The notes under the pieces: generated by a model
The model's database searches: none
What the model saw: only the letters and a program-made list of their open reading frames with translations
Told to the model about the DNA's origin: nothing
Part shown: one piece after another, positions 49,561 to 58,860 of the stretch
How the letters are laid out: each line of letters starts with the position of its first letter
Numbering within the stretch: the first letter of the stretch is position 1
Translations under genes and position numbers: made by a program
Source of the DNA: Cenococcum geophilum 1.58
Taxonomy: Eukaryota; Ascomycota; Dothideomycetes; Gloniales; Gloniaceae
Direction of reading: 5' to 3'
Length of the DNA: 64,000 bases
NCBI GenBank assembly: GCA_001692895.1
Contig: KV748180.1
Span: 4,803,805 to 4,867,804, forward strand

Positions 49561-50200
49561 TACTAGCTGAGGCCGTATAATTACTTATAGGATCCTATTA
49601 GGAAGTCTAAGAATATCTACTAAAGAGTATAAGGATACCTTTAAGAATAGGAGAAGTAATAGAAGTATATAAAGCAGAGCCTATAAAATGCCTAAAAGCA
49701 ATAAAGACTTTAGTATAACCGCAGGCACTAGGATAAGCATTTTAGAGTAGGCGATAAGGTTCTATTACATTTAACGAATATTAAGACCTATTAACTATTA
49801 AAGAAGCTCGATATAAAATACCTAGGTCTCTTTTAAGTTAAAAAAATTAATTAGTAAGCTAACCTACCGTCTTTAACTACCCCTATTTATAGCCTATATA
49901 CATCTAGTGTTTTATATAAACTTACTAAAGCTATAGTATAGACTACTGCCTAAAAAGAACTTTCGTCTAGGCCTAATTAAATACCCTAAGGTAGTAGGCG
50001 AGCGGTACGAAGTTAAAGCTATACTATACTATAAGTCTATTAAGAACAAGCTTTAATATAAAGTTAAATAGCTAGGCTAACCTACTAAGAACTCTATATA
50101 GGAACTAGAGGATTACTTTAATTATTATAATGATATTCTAAAAGAATATTAGGACTAAGGTCTATAATCTACAAATTATAAAAAGCGCTTTAATACTATA
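49561..50200 (+). mobile_element. Gypsy E fragment: integrase C-terminal part and chromodomain
   Basis: The plus strand near 49,735-49,850 carries the integrase C-terminal GDKVLLHLTNIKTxR block (GPY/F-like region), and 50,010-50,160 a chromodomain-like stretch (VKWLG block). These are typical of chromoviruses. The left part is missing where the Gypsy D end region begins, so D probably entered E. Old and broken. Confidence 0.65.
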
Positions 50201-52493
50201 GTGTTATCGCGACCTATAAAAAAAGCTCGCAAAAAAAAGTAAATAGGTTAAATCGGATATAGAATAGATAAGCTCCAAAAATTATAAGGATTAGGGCTAT
50301 AGCTTAAGGCAGAACTAGTCCTTAGCCTTTTTATATACATAGTATATAATTAATAGGGCATTTTACTAGAATTGCATTCCTATTAATTAATCTATACTAG
50401 GAATATTATTTTTAGGGCTCCTAAGTCCTTTCTAAAAGCCCTTTAAGGCCTTCCTAAGCACCTTAATTAAGGTCCTTAATTACTACTATATATAAGAATA
50501 AATCCTAAATACCTAATCTAAAGAGCTACTATGCCTTATTCTTAGGAGCAGGATTATTATCTATTAGGCTACTAAGTAATGGCTAATAAGAATGGGATCT
50601 AAACCTCTTAGTAGGGATATAAGTAAGCATAAAAATAGGGGTAGGACAATAAGGTATAGCTAGGGCAGAGATCCTTAAACGCTTAACACTAATATTAGAT
50701 CTAAACTAATACTAATAAAGCTCTTATAGTGTAAGCTTATAGTTAATAAAAATACGCTTAAGTCTAAAATAAATAGAGATATTAGCTAGCTAGTATAGAC
50801 CAGAACTACTAAGACCTTACTATAGCAATTATTAGTTACCTATTCGCTAGGTGCCTAAAGGGTAACCTACCTAATAACGTATTATATTATACTCTTTTAA
50901 AACTTAATGCGTATGCGTAAACTCCTTCCTATAGTAGACGGCAACTTTCTTTTTATTACCCCTATCCTTTACCCTATCCTTAGTATACTAACCTTACTTT
51001 TATATTAAGCGTTACTAGCTAGCTTATTAAGAGTTATAGGCGGTATAAATAGCTATAGTATAATCTTAAATTTAACCTAGATGTTTAGTATTAGCTCTTA
51101 AATAAGAGAAAGCCTAGGCGATATAGTAGTTAAGGATATTAAAGGAACGTTGCTACTTAGGCCCAGGCTATTAAAGCTTAAAGTTAGCAATAGAAATCTA
51201 TTAAGGATAGAAAAGCTTACTTTAACGTAATTACCGCTCTTAGTACGTATACATTAATTATAAGGACTAAAGGTATTAAATTTAACGTAATGCGTCTTAT
51301 TATAAGCCTCTAAAATCCTATTATTAGATTTCTAGTCTTTTAAAAACGTATAGGCAAAATTATTTAGGTAGGACTAGCACTAGTTATAGGTTAGTAGGAG
51401 TTAGGGCTCTATATATAGAGGTAGGGCTAAGATACACTATAGAATTTACTTAAAAGAGTAGTTAGTAGGAGAATAAAGAGGTATATTAAAGATATGTCTA
51501 AATTAGATAGAGGTTAATAATAGGAAGTAAGGTATTAAGAAAAAGGATTAAGCTTAATAAGTAAGGTATCTTTATACTTTACCTTCTAATACCCTTCGAG
51601 TAAATAGCCGCAACCTTACCAATATAACTCCATTATAATAGCGCTATTTAAAAGGAAGGAAATACGCGTATAAGCTATCTAGCTATTACTTTCTTATAAA
51701 ACTAATAACGCGGCTAGGGGAAGGTAATTAAGACGTTAATTAAAGATATATATAGGTTAAATTATACCTAAAAGATATTATAATATTAAGGAATAATGTT
51801 ATAGACGTTTTTAACAATAGTATAATAGCTATAGGTGCTATTATAAAGTGTCCCTCCTATTTACTAAGTAGTAGAGCTACGCTAAATATATAGTACAGGA
51901 CTATTCGATTTAAAAGTATATATACTAAATCTTAAGAGATAAGTCTCTTTAAAGAACTAATTAATACCTTAACCGTATCTAATAGCCTAAGGGTAAATAT
52001 AAAAGTAATGCGTTAATAATATAGGGGATTATAAGAAAAGGATTATAGGAAAAAATTATAAACTATATCTTAGTAGTTAAAGACAATGGCAAGCTAAGAC
52101 TTTATACGTTAAATCCTATACTAAAAGGTTCTACGGAACTATACTAGAATATTAAATTACCTATAATACTCGTAATTAATTATAAGCCGGCATAAAGGTT
52201 TAAAAGTGAAGTTGTATGAAAATCCCTATATTAGCTTAGGTAGTTACTAGCACGCTTTTAATAGACTTTTAATAGGTCTTTTAGTAATCCTTATATCTTT
52301 CCTCTAGTTATATTTTTTTCCTTATTAAGGTTTTTTAGGAGTTTAAAGTAGGGGTTAGACAGATAGATAATATATAGCGGTATACTAATATCTCTTTAAT
52401 ATCTCTCTAAACCTCTTCTAAGATAAACCCTTATAATCTCCCTATTATAAGGTAATAGTAATTAGGGGCTAACCGTAAGAAAGAGGGGGGTAA
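50201..52493. other. Unassigned RIP-degraded retroelement-like DNA
   Basis: No domain was recognised with confidence. The plus strand between about 51,950 and 52,250 has a weakly protein-like run of unknown identity. A purine tract at 52,477-52,490 immediately precedes an LTR at 52,494, so the last part is probably the 3' end of a plus-strand LTR element; whether this is the same element as the chromodomain fragment at 49.6-50.2 kb is open. Confidence 0.4.
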
Positions 52494-52698
52494 TATAAGG
52501 GATATTATTGCGGATACCTTAGGTTGCCCTTAGGACAACCCCTAAATACCCCTTAAATAGTTACCGGTTACGTATTAAAGGTATATACCTATAGCATATA
52601 GTTTTTACAACTCCAAAGGCCTTACCTCCTTAAGGATTTATATCTCTTGCTAATCTATCCTATTCTATAATTGTGTCTTTATAGCCCCCTTATAGATA
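52494..52698 (+). repeat. LTR (plus orientation), inverted mate of 54,305-54,684
   Basis: Begins TATAAGGGATATTATTG and ends near TTATAGATA, about 205 bp, after a purine tract. It matches the reverse strand of 54,684-54,305 over its whole length, apart from a solo-LTR insertion there and one short indel. Because the two are inverted they are LTRs of two copies of one family in opposite orientation, not the two ends of one element. Confidence 0.7.
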
Positions 52699-54304
52699 GT
52701 AAGTAAGTAAAAAAGAGGCAGAAGATAGCTAGGCGGGTAGGAGGGTAGTAAGAGGGGAAGGCAGCTATAGGGGCGGCTATAGGGGTAGCCGTAGCTATAG
52801 CTGTAGAGGAGGAAGCTATAAAGGAAGAAGGGGAGATATGGGACGAGGAGGCCCTAAACGCCCTATTTAATAAAATAGTCTAATACTTAGTTATAAATAG
52901 CTACGTCTCCGCTATTACTAAGCTTTATATATAGCCTAAATAAACCTAATCTTCTTCTTTTTATAGATACTACTATTCTTATTTTTAAAGGACTTTAGAT
53001 TTATTTATTAAGTATAAGTTTTTATAAAGTTTATAAACTAGCGGAAGTTATAGCGGTAAAGCTATATCCTATTCTAGGATAGCTTTATATTATTATATTA
53101 TATAATATATAGATCTTAAATATATTTCTTTAAAAGGTTTATAGCTATAGCTATATAGTAATTTACTTTTTATTAAGCTAATTAAATATAATTTGGTTTA
53201 GTAATTAGTCTTTAATCTTGCTAATAATCTAGTATATACGCTTTTAGTATTATCTTATATTATTAGCATCTTAAAGAAGTTATCTACCTTATAAACCCAA
53301 TTATCTAGCTGCTAGGCGTTAGGTTTATAGCAGAGTTCTAAACTACTAAAGGCTTTTGCTAATTAGTCTATATCCTTTTTCTATTTATAATATAGATATC
53401 TTTCTAAGTCTTCTATACCTCCTTAGGTAGGTATTAAGTAGCTCTTAAAAAGCCCTTAGCCTTAGCTAGGTTATAAAAGGTTTTATTTAGCCTAAATTAA
53501 GCTTTACTAAATCTAGATCTACCTCTAAAGGGTTCTAATATATTTATTAGTGGCTCCTTTCTATATAGCTTTTAAGAGCCTTATAGCAGCTTCCTAATAT
53601 CTATTTTAAAGATAATTGGTTTAGGGCTTTTAACTTTCTAACCTTAGCCTTAGGGAAGCTCTAGCTATAAAGGTAGTATTAATATTAATAGCTAGTATAG
53701 ATTTTCTAATAAGGCTTAGGTCTTAAGTTAGTAGTTAAGTTTAATTATTTAAAGGGGTAGGCCTACTTAGCTTATAAGTAGTCTATATATTACTACTATA
53801 CTAATTATAGAATAGTAGTCTTTTAGGAGGGTTTTAGTTAAGTCCTTAGTTAAATATATTAGTATATTTCTCTAGCATTTCTAACTTAAGGGAAGGTTTT
53901 AAAGTTACCTCTAGCGCTTAATCTTATAATTAGCCTAGGTAGGGCTAAAGGAGCTTTAGTTACTTTTTAATAGCATTATAACTGTTATAAAGGGTATTTA
54001 TATTTTCCTTAGCAGTAACTATAGGTATATAAGAGTCTTTAAGCTCCTAGCGTATCTAGGTATTAGGGCTTATTTAGCCGTCTTATCTAGAGGTTTATAT
54101 TATTATAATCTCTTACTATTAAAGGGACTTTTTTATCCTAGTATAATGGCTTTCTATAAGGTATCCGTAGAGTTTCTATTTAAGTTATTATAAGATTTTA
54201 AGGGGAGATAGTAATTATAAATAAAAGGTATAAATTAATAATCTAGTTTTTAAGCCAGCTGCCCTTCTAAATAGAGTAGGAAGGATTTAAATATAAGGGG
54301 ACTT
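52699..54304 (-). mobile_element. Probable internal leader/gag region of LTR element F (minus)
   Basis: It lies directly inside the minus-oriented LTR 54,305-54,684, so the 5' leader and gag would be expected here, but no conserved gag block was recognised. The leader near 54,255 (AAGCCAGCTGCCC) resembles the corresponding position of Gypsy C near 43,805. Near 52,745-52,815 a GC-richer run of AGGGG/TAGCCG words occurs. Confidence 0.4.
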
Positions 54305-54684
54305 TATAGATAGGGGGTTATAAGGATATAATTATAGGATAAGATAAATCCTTAAGGAGGTAAGGCCTCTGGGATTGTAGAGACTATATACTATAGGTAT
54401 ATACCTTTAGTATATAACCGGTAACTATCTAAGGGGCGTTTAGGGGTTGTTCTAAGGGCAACCTAAGGTGTCTACAATAATATCCCTTATGTGACGGCGC
54501 TGGAGCGCGTCACCTAGTCAGGGGTTCGCTTAAGACTTGGCATGTGTATATAGACGTAGCCACCTTCTCTTGCTCCTTAGCTTAATATCTTCGTAATACA
54601 GCATTCGTTCGCTTGATCTTGCAAGCATTCGTTCAAGTCTCTAGTGAGACATTTGTTCGATGGTTTTAGCCGTCACACCTTACA
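54305..54684 (-). repeat. LTR of element F (minus), split by a solo LTR
   Basis: Outer end TGTAAGGG on the minus strand (54,684 leftward); inner end near TATAGATAG (54,305). Without the solo LTR and one CCTTA it is about 187 bp. The next bases, TATAG (54,685-54,689), are a possible target duplication, and Myb/SANT-like coding sequence begins immediately after, so this is where the repeat stack entered that gene. Confidence 0.65.
54490..54677. repeat. Solo LTR (188 bp) with CCTTA target duplication
   Basis: Begins TGTGACGGC and ends GCCGTCACA, 9-bp perfect inverted termini, flanked by CCTTA at 54,485-54,489 and 54,678-54,682. The interior holds GCATTCGTTCGCTTG and CAAGCATTCGTTCAAG (54,602-54,640), a short near-repeat. 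It keeps CA/TG dinucleotides, in contrast to the LTR it sits in. A solo LTR implies a former full element lost by LTR-LTR recombination; TGTGAC...GTCACA ends are common among Copia LTRs, but the family is not proven. Confidence 0.8.
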
Positions 54685-54689
54685 TATAG

Positions 54690-55586
54690 CCCTTATTTCT
54701 CTTATTACCTTCTTTACTATCTCCTCTAGTATCTCTATAACTTGCCGTCTTCCTTATTAGCGCTTTATATTAGATTTAACTTCTCTAGCAGCCTAATTAA
54801 AAGCCCGTTTCCATATAGCTAGTAAAAAAGGCCGGCTTAGTGTTAAGGAGGATTTAAGTATACTAAAAGGACTAAAGCGCTTAGCTAAAAGTAAGTTTAA
54901 TTAACGGTCTTTAATAGAGCTGCGAGCTAACTCTAACTTAAAGGCCTTATCTACTTCCTCCTTATCTTTCTTATCCTTAGCTTCCTTATTTACCAAATCT
55001 AGCGCCTATAAGGCTACTATTAAGAGAAGCTTAGAATCTATATAGCTCTTAATTACATTATTAATTAACCTTATATAACTGCCTGTTGCTAGGACTCCCT
55101 TAAATAGCTCCTGCAGTAGATTTAGGAAGTTAGGTAGTATATTACAAAACTTTTTAGCTTTAGGATAGGCTTTAAAGTAGGCCTTTATAACTTCCTTACT
55201 AGCAATAGGTACGCCTTTAGCTTCGTTTTACCCCCAGCCAGAGAAGCTATAGAGATTCATCTATACCTTCTAATCCCTCTTCTAATTATCATGCTTGCTC
55301 TTAATTTGCTTAACAGTAAGGAGCTACTAGGCAATAGCAATTATACGAGTTAGAGTAATCTTCCAGCCGTTAGCTTTATAAGAGCTATATCTACGCAATA
55401 TCCTTTATTAACGGCCTCAACAAGGCCCTCTAACATCGCCTCCTCCATCTCACCTGTCTATCTTAGACGCGCCCTCCTGTGCCCTATGGGCGTCGCGGTA
55501 ACTCTGCTGCGGCTCGTACGGGAGGTTGGCGAAGGTGTAGAAAACGTTAACGGACGAGAGGGCGTTGGTTAAGGAGGAGGCTCCAT
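54690..55586 (-). pseudogene. Myb/SANT-like domain gene, 3'-truncated by an LTR element and RIP-damaged
   Basis: The likely start is ATG at 55,586 (MEPPP...). A Pro/Ser/Thr/Arg-rich leader is followed by GEMEEAMLEGLVEAVNKGY (about 55,454-55,398), the opening helix of the fungal Myb/SANT-like DNA-binding family. Downstream pieces include KQIKSKHDN, GWGxNEAKGVPIAS and KAYFKAYPKAKKF, typical of that domain. Breaks seen: TAA at codon 6, TAG before TGEM, one frameshift near 55,370 and several TAG codons replacing Trp/Gln. The left end stops at the LTR boundary (54,684). The family occurs both as host-gene families and as passengers of Harbinger-type transposons, so origin is open. Damage is light in the first about 120 bp and heavy after it. 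Confidence 0.7.
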
Positions 55587-55927
55587 TACTACACCAAGGC
55601 AGGGAGTCGCGATAGAGGCTTAGTGGCAGAGGGGGTTACTCGAATCGCTCACCAAAATCAATCACGCATTGTGCGAAGCCAAATCTAGAGCCTCAAACGG
55701 AGGCCCACCGAACGATCAACTCAATTACAGATTCAACTGAACCACGGTAGTAGCCGCCACTAATTATAAAATGGGCGACGCTAAAATACGCACAGATTGA
55801 ACAGATTCTGTAATGGAGGCAATTTGCAACCGAACGAACCCTAGAAGAACCTAGCATATCCACGATTGGCAGCCCTGCAGTTAGAAGTGTTAGATCAAGG
55901 GGCAGCCTCTTTGAGCTCCGCGATGTG

Positions 55928-55945
55928 CACGTGACAGTACACGTG
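55928..55945. promoter_or_regulatory. Two CACGTG E-box motifs 12 bp apart
   Basis: ACACGTGACAGT-like units are repeated in tandem, giving CACGTGAC twice (55,928-55,935 and 55,940-55,947). CACGTG is the known core for fungal bHLH regulators of the Cbf1/Pho4/SREBP type. They lie about 340 bp upstream of the Myb/SANT-like start (55,586). Function is inferred from the motif alone. Confidence 0.3.
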
Positions 55946-57396
55946 ACAGTGCATGGGCCATCAAGCCCCTTAGATTCCTCCTCATAGAGCATCTTATATA
56001 TTTTTTTCACCAGACCGGTCATCGGTCTGACAGAATATATACTTAATTTTCTCTTTTTAACTGACCGTGCGGGGTCTGCAGCGCTGAGAACCAGAACATA
56101 TAAGACAGTGTATGGTTTGTAGACTGAAGTTAAATATTGTCCAAACAGCGTTGGTACTAAGTATTGGTAATATAATTATGTCAATGCGGTGTATAGATTA
56201 CTGTCTAGGAAATACTGCTGTGGTACTCTGCGAGTGAACAAAATTAAACATAATACAGTTGTGTTCGGACTTCAAAAATACAAGGCCACCAAATATGCCG
56301 GAGGTGATACAAACGTCGCGTGATGAAGTTCTAACATCGTCGCCTGAATATCATAGTAGAACCATGATAACATATCGGTCGTAGATGTGTCCCGCCGTCC
56401 TATTAAATGCGAACGCGAGGATAGGATTGAGATAGAGTATCACGTCGTTTCACGCCAAGCTTTCCCGCCGTTGGCCGCATGCCGTAAGGATGGGAAACTA
56501 AGGCGTGGAGACTCCGGAGTAAGCGGGAAAAAATGTGAAGCAGATAAGCTCTATTAAGTATAAATTACAAAACATAAAAGATGAACATTTCGAGCAGCAG
56601 AAACTCTTCAACCACTAATCTTATCTCCGGAATATTGGATATGAGCGTGCGTTGCAGCTTCCGCAGCATTCACATCACGGGAAAGGAGGGATTTAATTTA
56701 ATATACGCAAGGCAGCTCCGGGCCGCATAGTAACACTGTGTCTAGATATCTATCGAAAACATCCATTGTGGTACACGAGAATAGAAACACGAATGCAGGC
56801 ACAGAAACACAAAATTCACAAAAATTCCAGCCATCAGGCACAGCGGCCAGGAACTAAAATAATCTTCGAGGATTGGTGAAAATTGAGGCTTCGATACATG
56901 CACCATTTCCCAGGGTAATGAGTTTGTGTACTGACATAGCGTATTGGTTAGCTTTTTTTCGTATTCAGTCAGATACAACAATTCAGTTTTTCTTTTCAAC
57001 TCGCTTTGAAGAACGTAGTCGCAGCAGTCCTGCAGCTCTTTTTCCCGCTAACACAAGACAAGGGAAAAAAAGCCAACTGTACTCCGCCGCCATGCCTGAT
57101 GGGAATAATTCGTGACGCGTAGCGTGCTCGATCGGTCGCTTTTGCGCACAGGAACAACACAACCCTCGTGAACAAGTCTGTGAAGACAGAAAAGAAAGGT
57201 TCGATTGTCAGGAAAAAGGTACCTCTCGTAGCCCGTACGAACACCAACGGACCCTGTCCCACCGCTCCAGTCCATGGAGATGCCCGTGCCGCGCGACAAA
57301 AGAAAATAAAAACAAAAGTTCACACAAGTGTGGGAGAATATATGCAGAAATGGGAACCCTGGCTTTCTATAAAATAAGGGCTTACGAAAGAAAAGG

Positions 57397-57441
57397 CGGG
57401 GTGCTGGTATCTAGCTGCATCCCTAGATCCGGCACTCCCCG
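57397..57441 (-). terminator. Possible 3'-UTR hairpin downstream of the Ser/Thr-rich protein gene
   Basis: CGGGGTGCTGGTATCTAG (57,397-57,414) pairs imperfectly with CTAGATCCGGCACTCCCCG (57,423-57,441), giving a long stem about 25 bp beyond the stop codon of the minus-strand gene. It could influence 3'-end formation or transcript stability; no function is shown. Confidence 0.3.
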
Positions 57442-57466
57442 TGCGCTCCCCAGTGAAGACAACCAT

Positions 57467-58570
57467 TTAGTAGCCGCCAGTGGGCTTAGGAGGGACATAA
57501 GGAGCTGGGCCAGTGCCTGATAGGTGCTTTATGGTCATGAAGCCAGACGGCTGGACCTTGGATACAGCGCTTGGCAGGGTGAAGTTGCCATAGGGAGTGC
57601 CGGTTGGGTAGAAAGCAGGACTACTGGACCCGATAGGGAGTACGATGGAACTTGACGGAGTGGTGACACCGCTTGCTGGAGTTGAAACAGTAGAAGTCGA
57701 AACAGCAGCATAGCTCTCCGATTCAGCAGTCTGTAAGAACGTTAGCAGCATATATTAATTTTGCGCACAATTTATTTACCACTGTGACGGTCTCCTGAGC
57801 AGTAATAGTAACAGTGACTGGTGCAGCACATTCGTTGATTCCCGTAGTAGCAGCAGCGACCACAGAGCTAGATTCAGAGGGCACAGCATAGACAGTCACG
57901 GTCTTGGTGAAAGTTGAGGTGGAGCTAATAGTGGTTGTAGCGGTGGGAGTAGCAACGGCCTCGGCATTCACGGAAGAAGCACCATAACCACCAGCACCAC
58001 CGGCAGGCCTGGTCATGTAGACAGTCTAAGATTACAAATTAGCAAGGTATTCAAAATTGCTGGCGCTGCAATTTTCACCTTGGTGATAGTCTCAGTCGAG
58101 GTGTGCTGGATAGTCGTGGTTACAATGGTGGTAGACGAGCCAGAGCCAAGAGTATAGGTAAGGGTGGTATTGGTAACCTTGGTAACCACGGATTCAGCCG
58201 GGGCGCTGGCAGCGACAGTACCCTCAGACGAGTAGACACCAGTGCTGATTGGGGCAACAATCGAGGATGGTGGAGTCGACACAGCGTAGCCTCCAGCTTC
58301 GGTGACGGGGCAAACCGTAGTTGAAACAGCGACAACGCTGGTAACAAGCTGGGTGGACTCGGCTGGGCAGTCGGTAACAGTAGGAGCGCAACTGGTAATG
58401 GTGAAGGTCTGAGTTTCGTAGATGGTGGAGATGGTCATCTGAGGGCCGGAGATACCAGTCTCATTGCCATATTGACGGCGGCCAAAGTGGTGATGACGGC
58501 CATGGAAATGGCCATTGGAAGCGGAGGCAAGAGCCGCGAAGAAGACGACGGAGAGCTTTGAGAACTGCAT
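57467..58570 (-). CDS. Secreted Ser/Thr-rich protein, 333 aa, three exons
   Basis: Exons 58,079-58,570, 57,780-58,025 and 57,467-57,730; introns of 53 and 49 bp (GTGAAA...TTAG; GTAAAT...CTAAC...CAG), all joined in phase 0. The start ATG has A at -3 (ACAATGCAG). Residues 1 to about 18 form a signal peptide ([17 protein letters not shown]). A His-rich segment [13 protein letters not shown] (21-33) follows, with a dibasic GRR that could be a Kex2-type site. The rest is rich in Thr, Ser, Val and Ala with TxTxT runs. Cys lie at 61, 68, 87 and 230, and N-glycosylation sequons at NET (36), NTT (134) and NFT in exon 3. The C-terminus (...PPKPTGGY) lacks a hydrophobic tail, so a GPI anchor is unlikely. 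The product is probably secreted and O-mannosylated, cell-wall or matrix associated; no enzyme domain is visible. A frame with no breaks suggests a live gene. Confidence 0.85.
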
Positions 58571-58860
58571 TGTCGTGGTTGGGTATTCCTTGATCCTAGG
58601 GTATCAGATAAGGTTTCGGTATCTGGAAATTCGTGATGCGGGTCGTGTCGATGTGATAAATGCAGTGCTGAAGAGCGAAGACAAGCAGAAATCAATTCCG
58701 CGAAAGTGCCAGAGATTCCCAGAAGGAGTGACTTAGGTTGGTTTAAGGAGAGAAAATGTCTACGAAAGACGAAACGAGCGTTTAAAGAACTGAAGTCTTT
58801 GTGGTGAGCAAGAAAGCAAAAGAGTGAGGGGACCTGGGGGAGGGTATAGAAAAGTCACAG
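58571..58860 (-). promoter_or_regulatory. Probable promoter and 5' UTR of the Ser/Thr-rich protein gene
   Basis: On the minus strand a TCTATACC TATA-like box at 58,843-58,850 is followed by a CT-rich tract (58,806-58,840), an arrangement common around fungal transcription starts. The start codon lies about 235 bp beyond it. Inferred from sequence patt alone. Confidence 0.35.

Larger units (their letters stand above)
55587..57466. other. Intergenic region at the heterochromatin/gene boundary
   Basis: Composition returns to normal. No gene is supported: the open frames at 55,693-56,022 and the overlapping frames at 56,742-57,377 on both strands resemble nothing known and contradict one another. 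Small sites noted: two CACGTG boxes (55,928 and 55,940), a short hairpin (56,011-56,029) and a 3'-side hairpin (57,397-57,441). Confidence 0.5.

Noticed and set aside
52494-54684. Treating the inverted pair as long terminal inverted repeats of a DNA transposon
   Set aside because: The left copy follows a purine tract and both have TG-like starts, which fits LTRs better, and no transposase is visible between them.
1-55500. Centromere or telomere
   Set aside because: No telomeric repeat array was seen. A nested RIP block alone does not show a centromere; CENP-A data would be required.
55693-56022. 109-codon open frame on the minus strand
   Set aside because: No domain, no signal or membrane pattern that fits a family, and no conserved context; ordinary-composition DNA of this length often has such a frame.
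58103-58347. Open frames overlapping exon 1 of the secreted protein on both strands
   Set aside because: Shadows of the Thr/Ser-rich coding sequence in other frames; the spliced minus-strand model accounts for the region.
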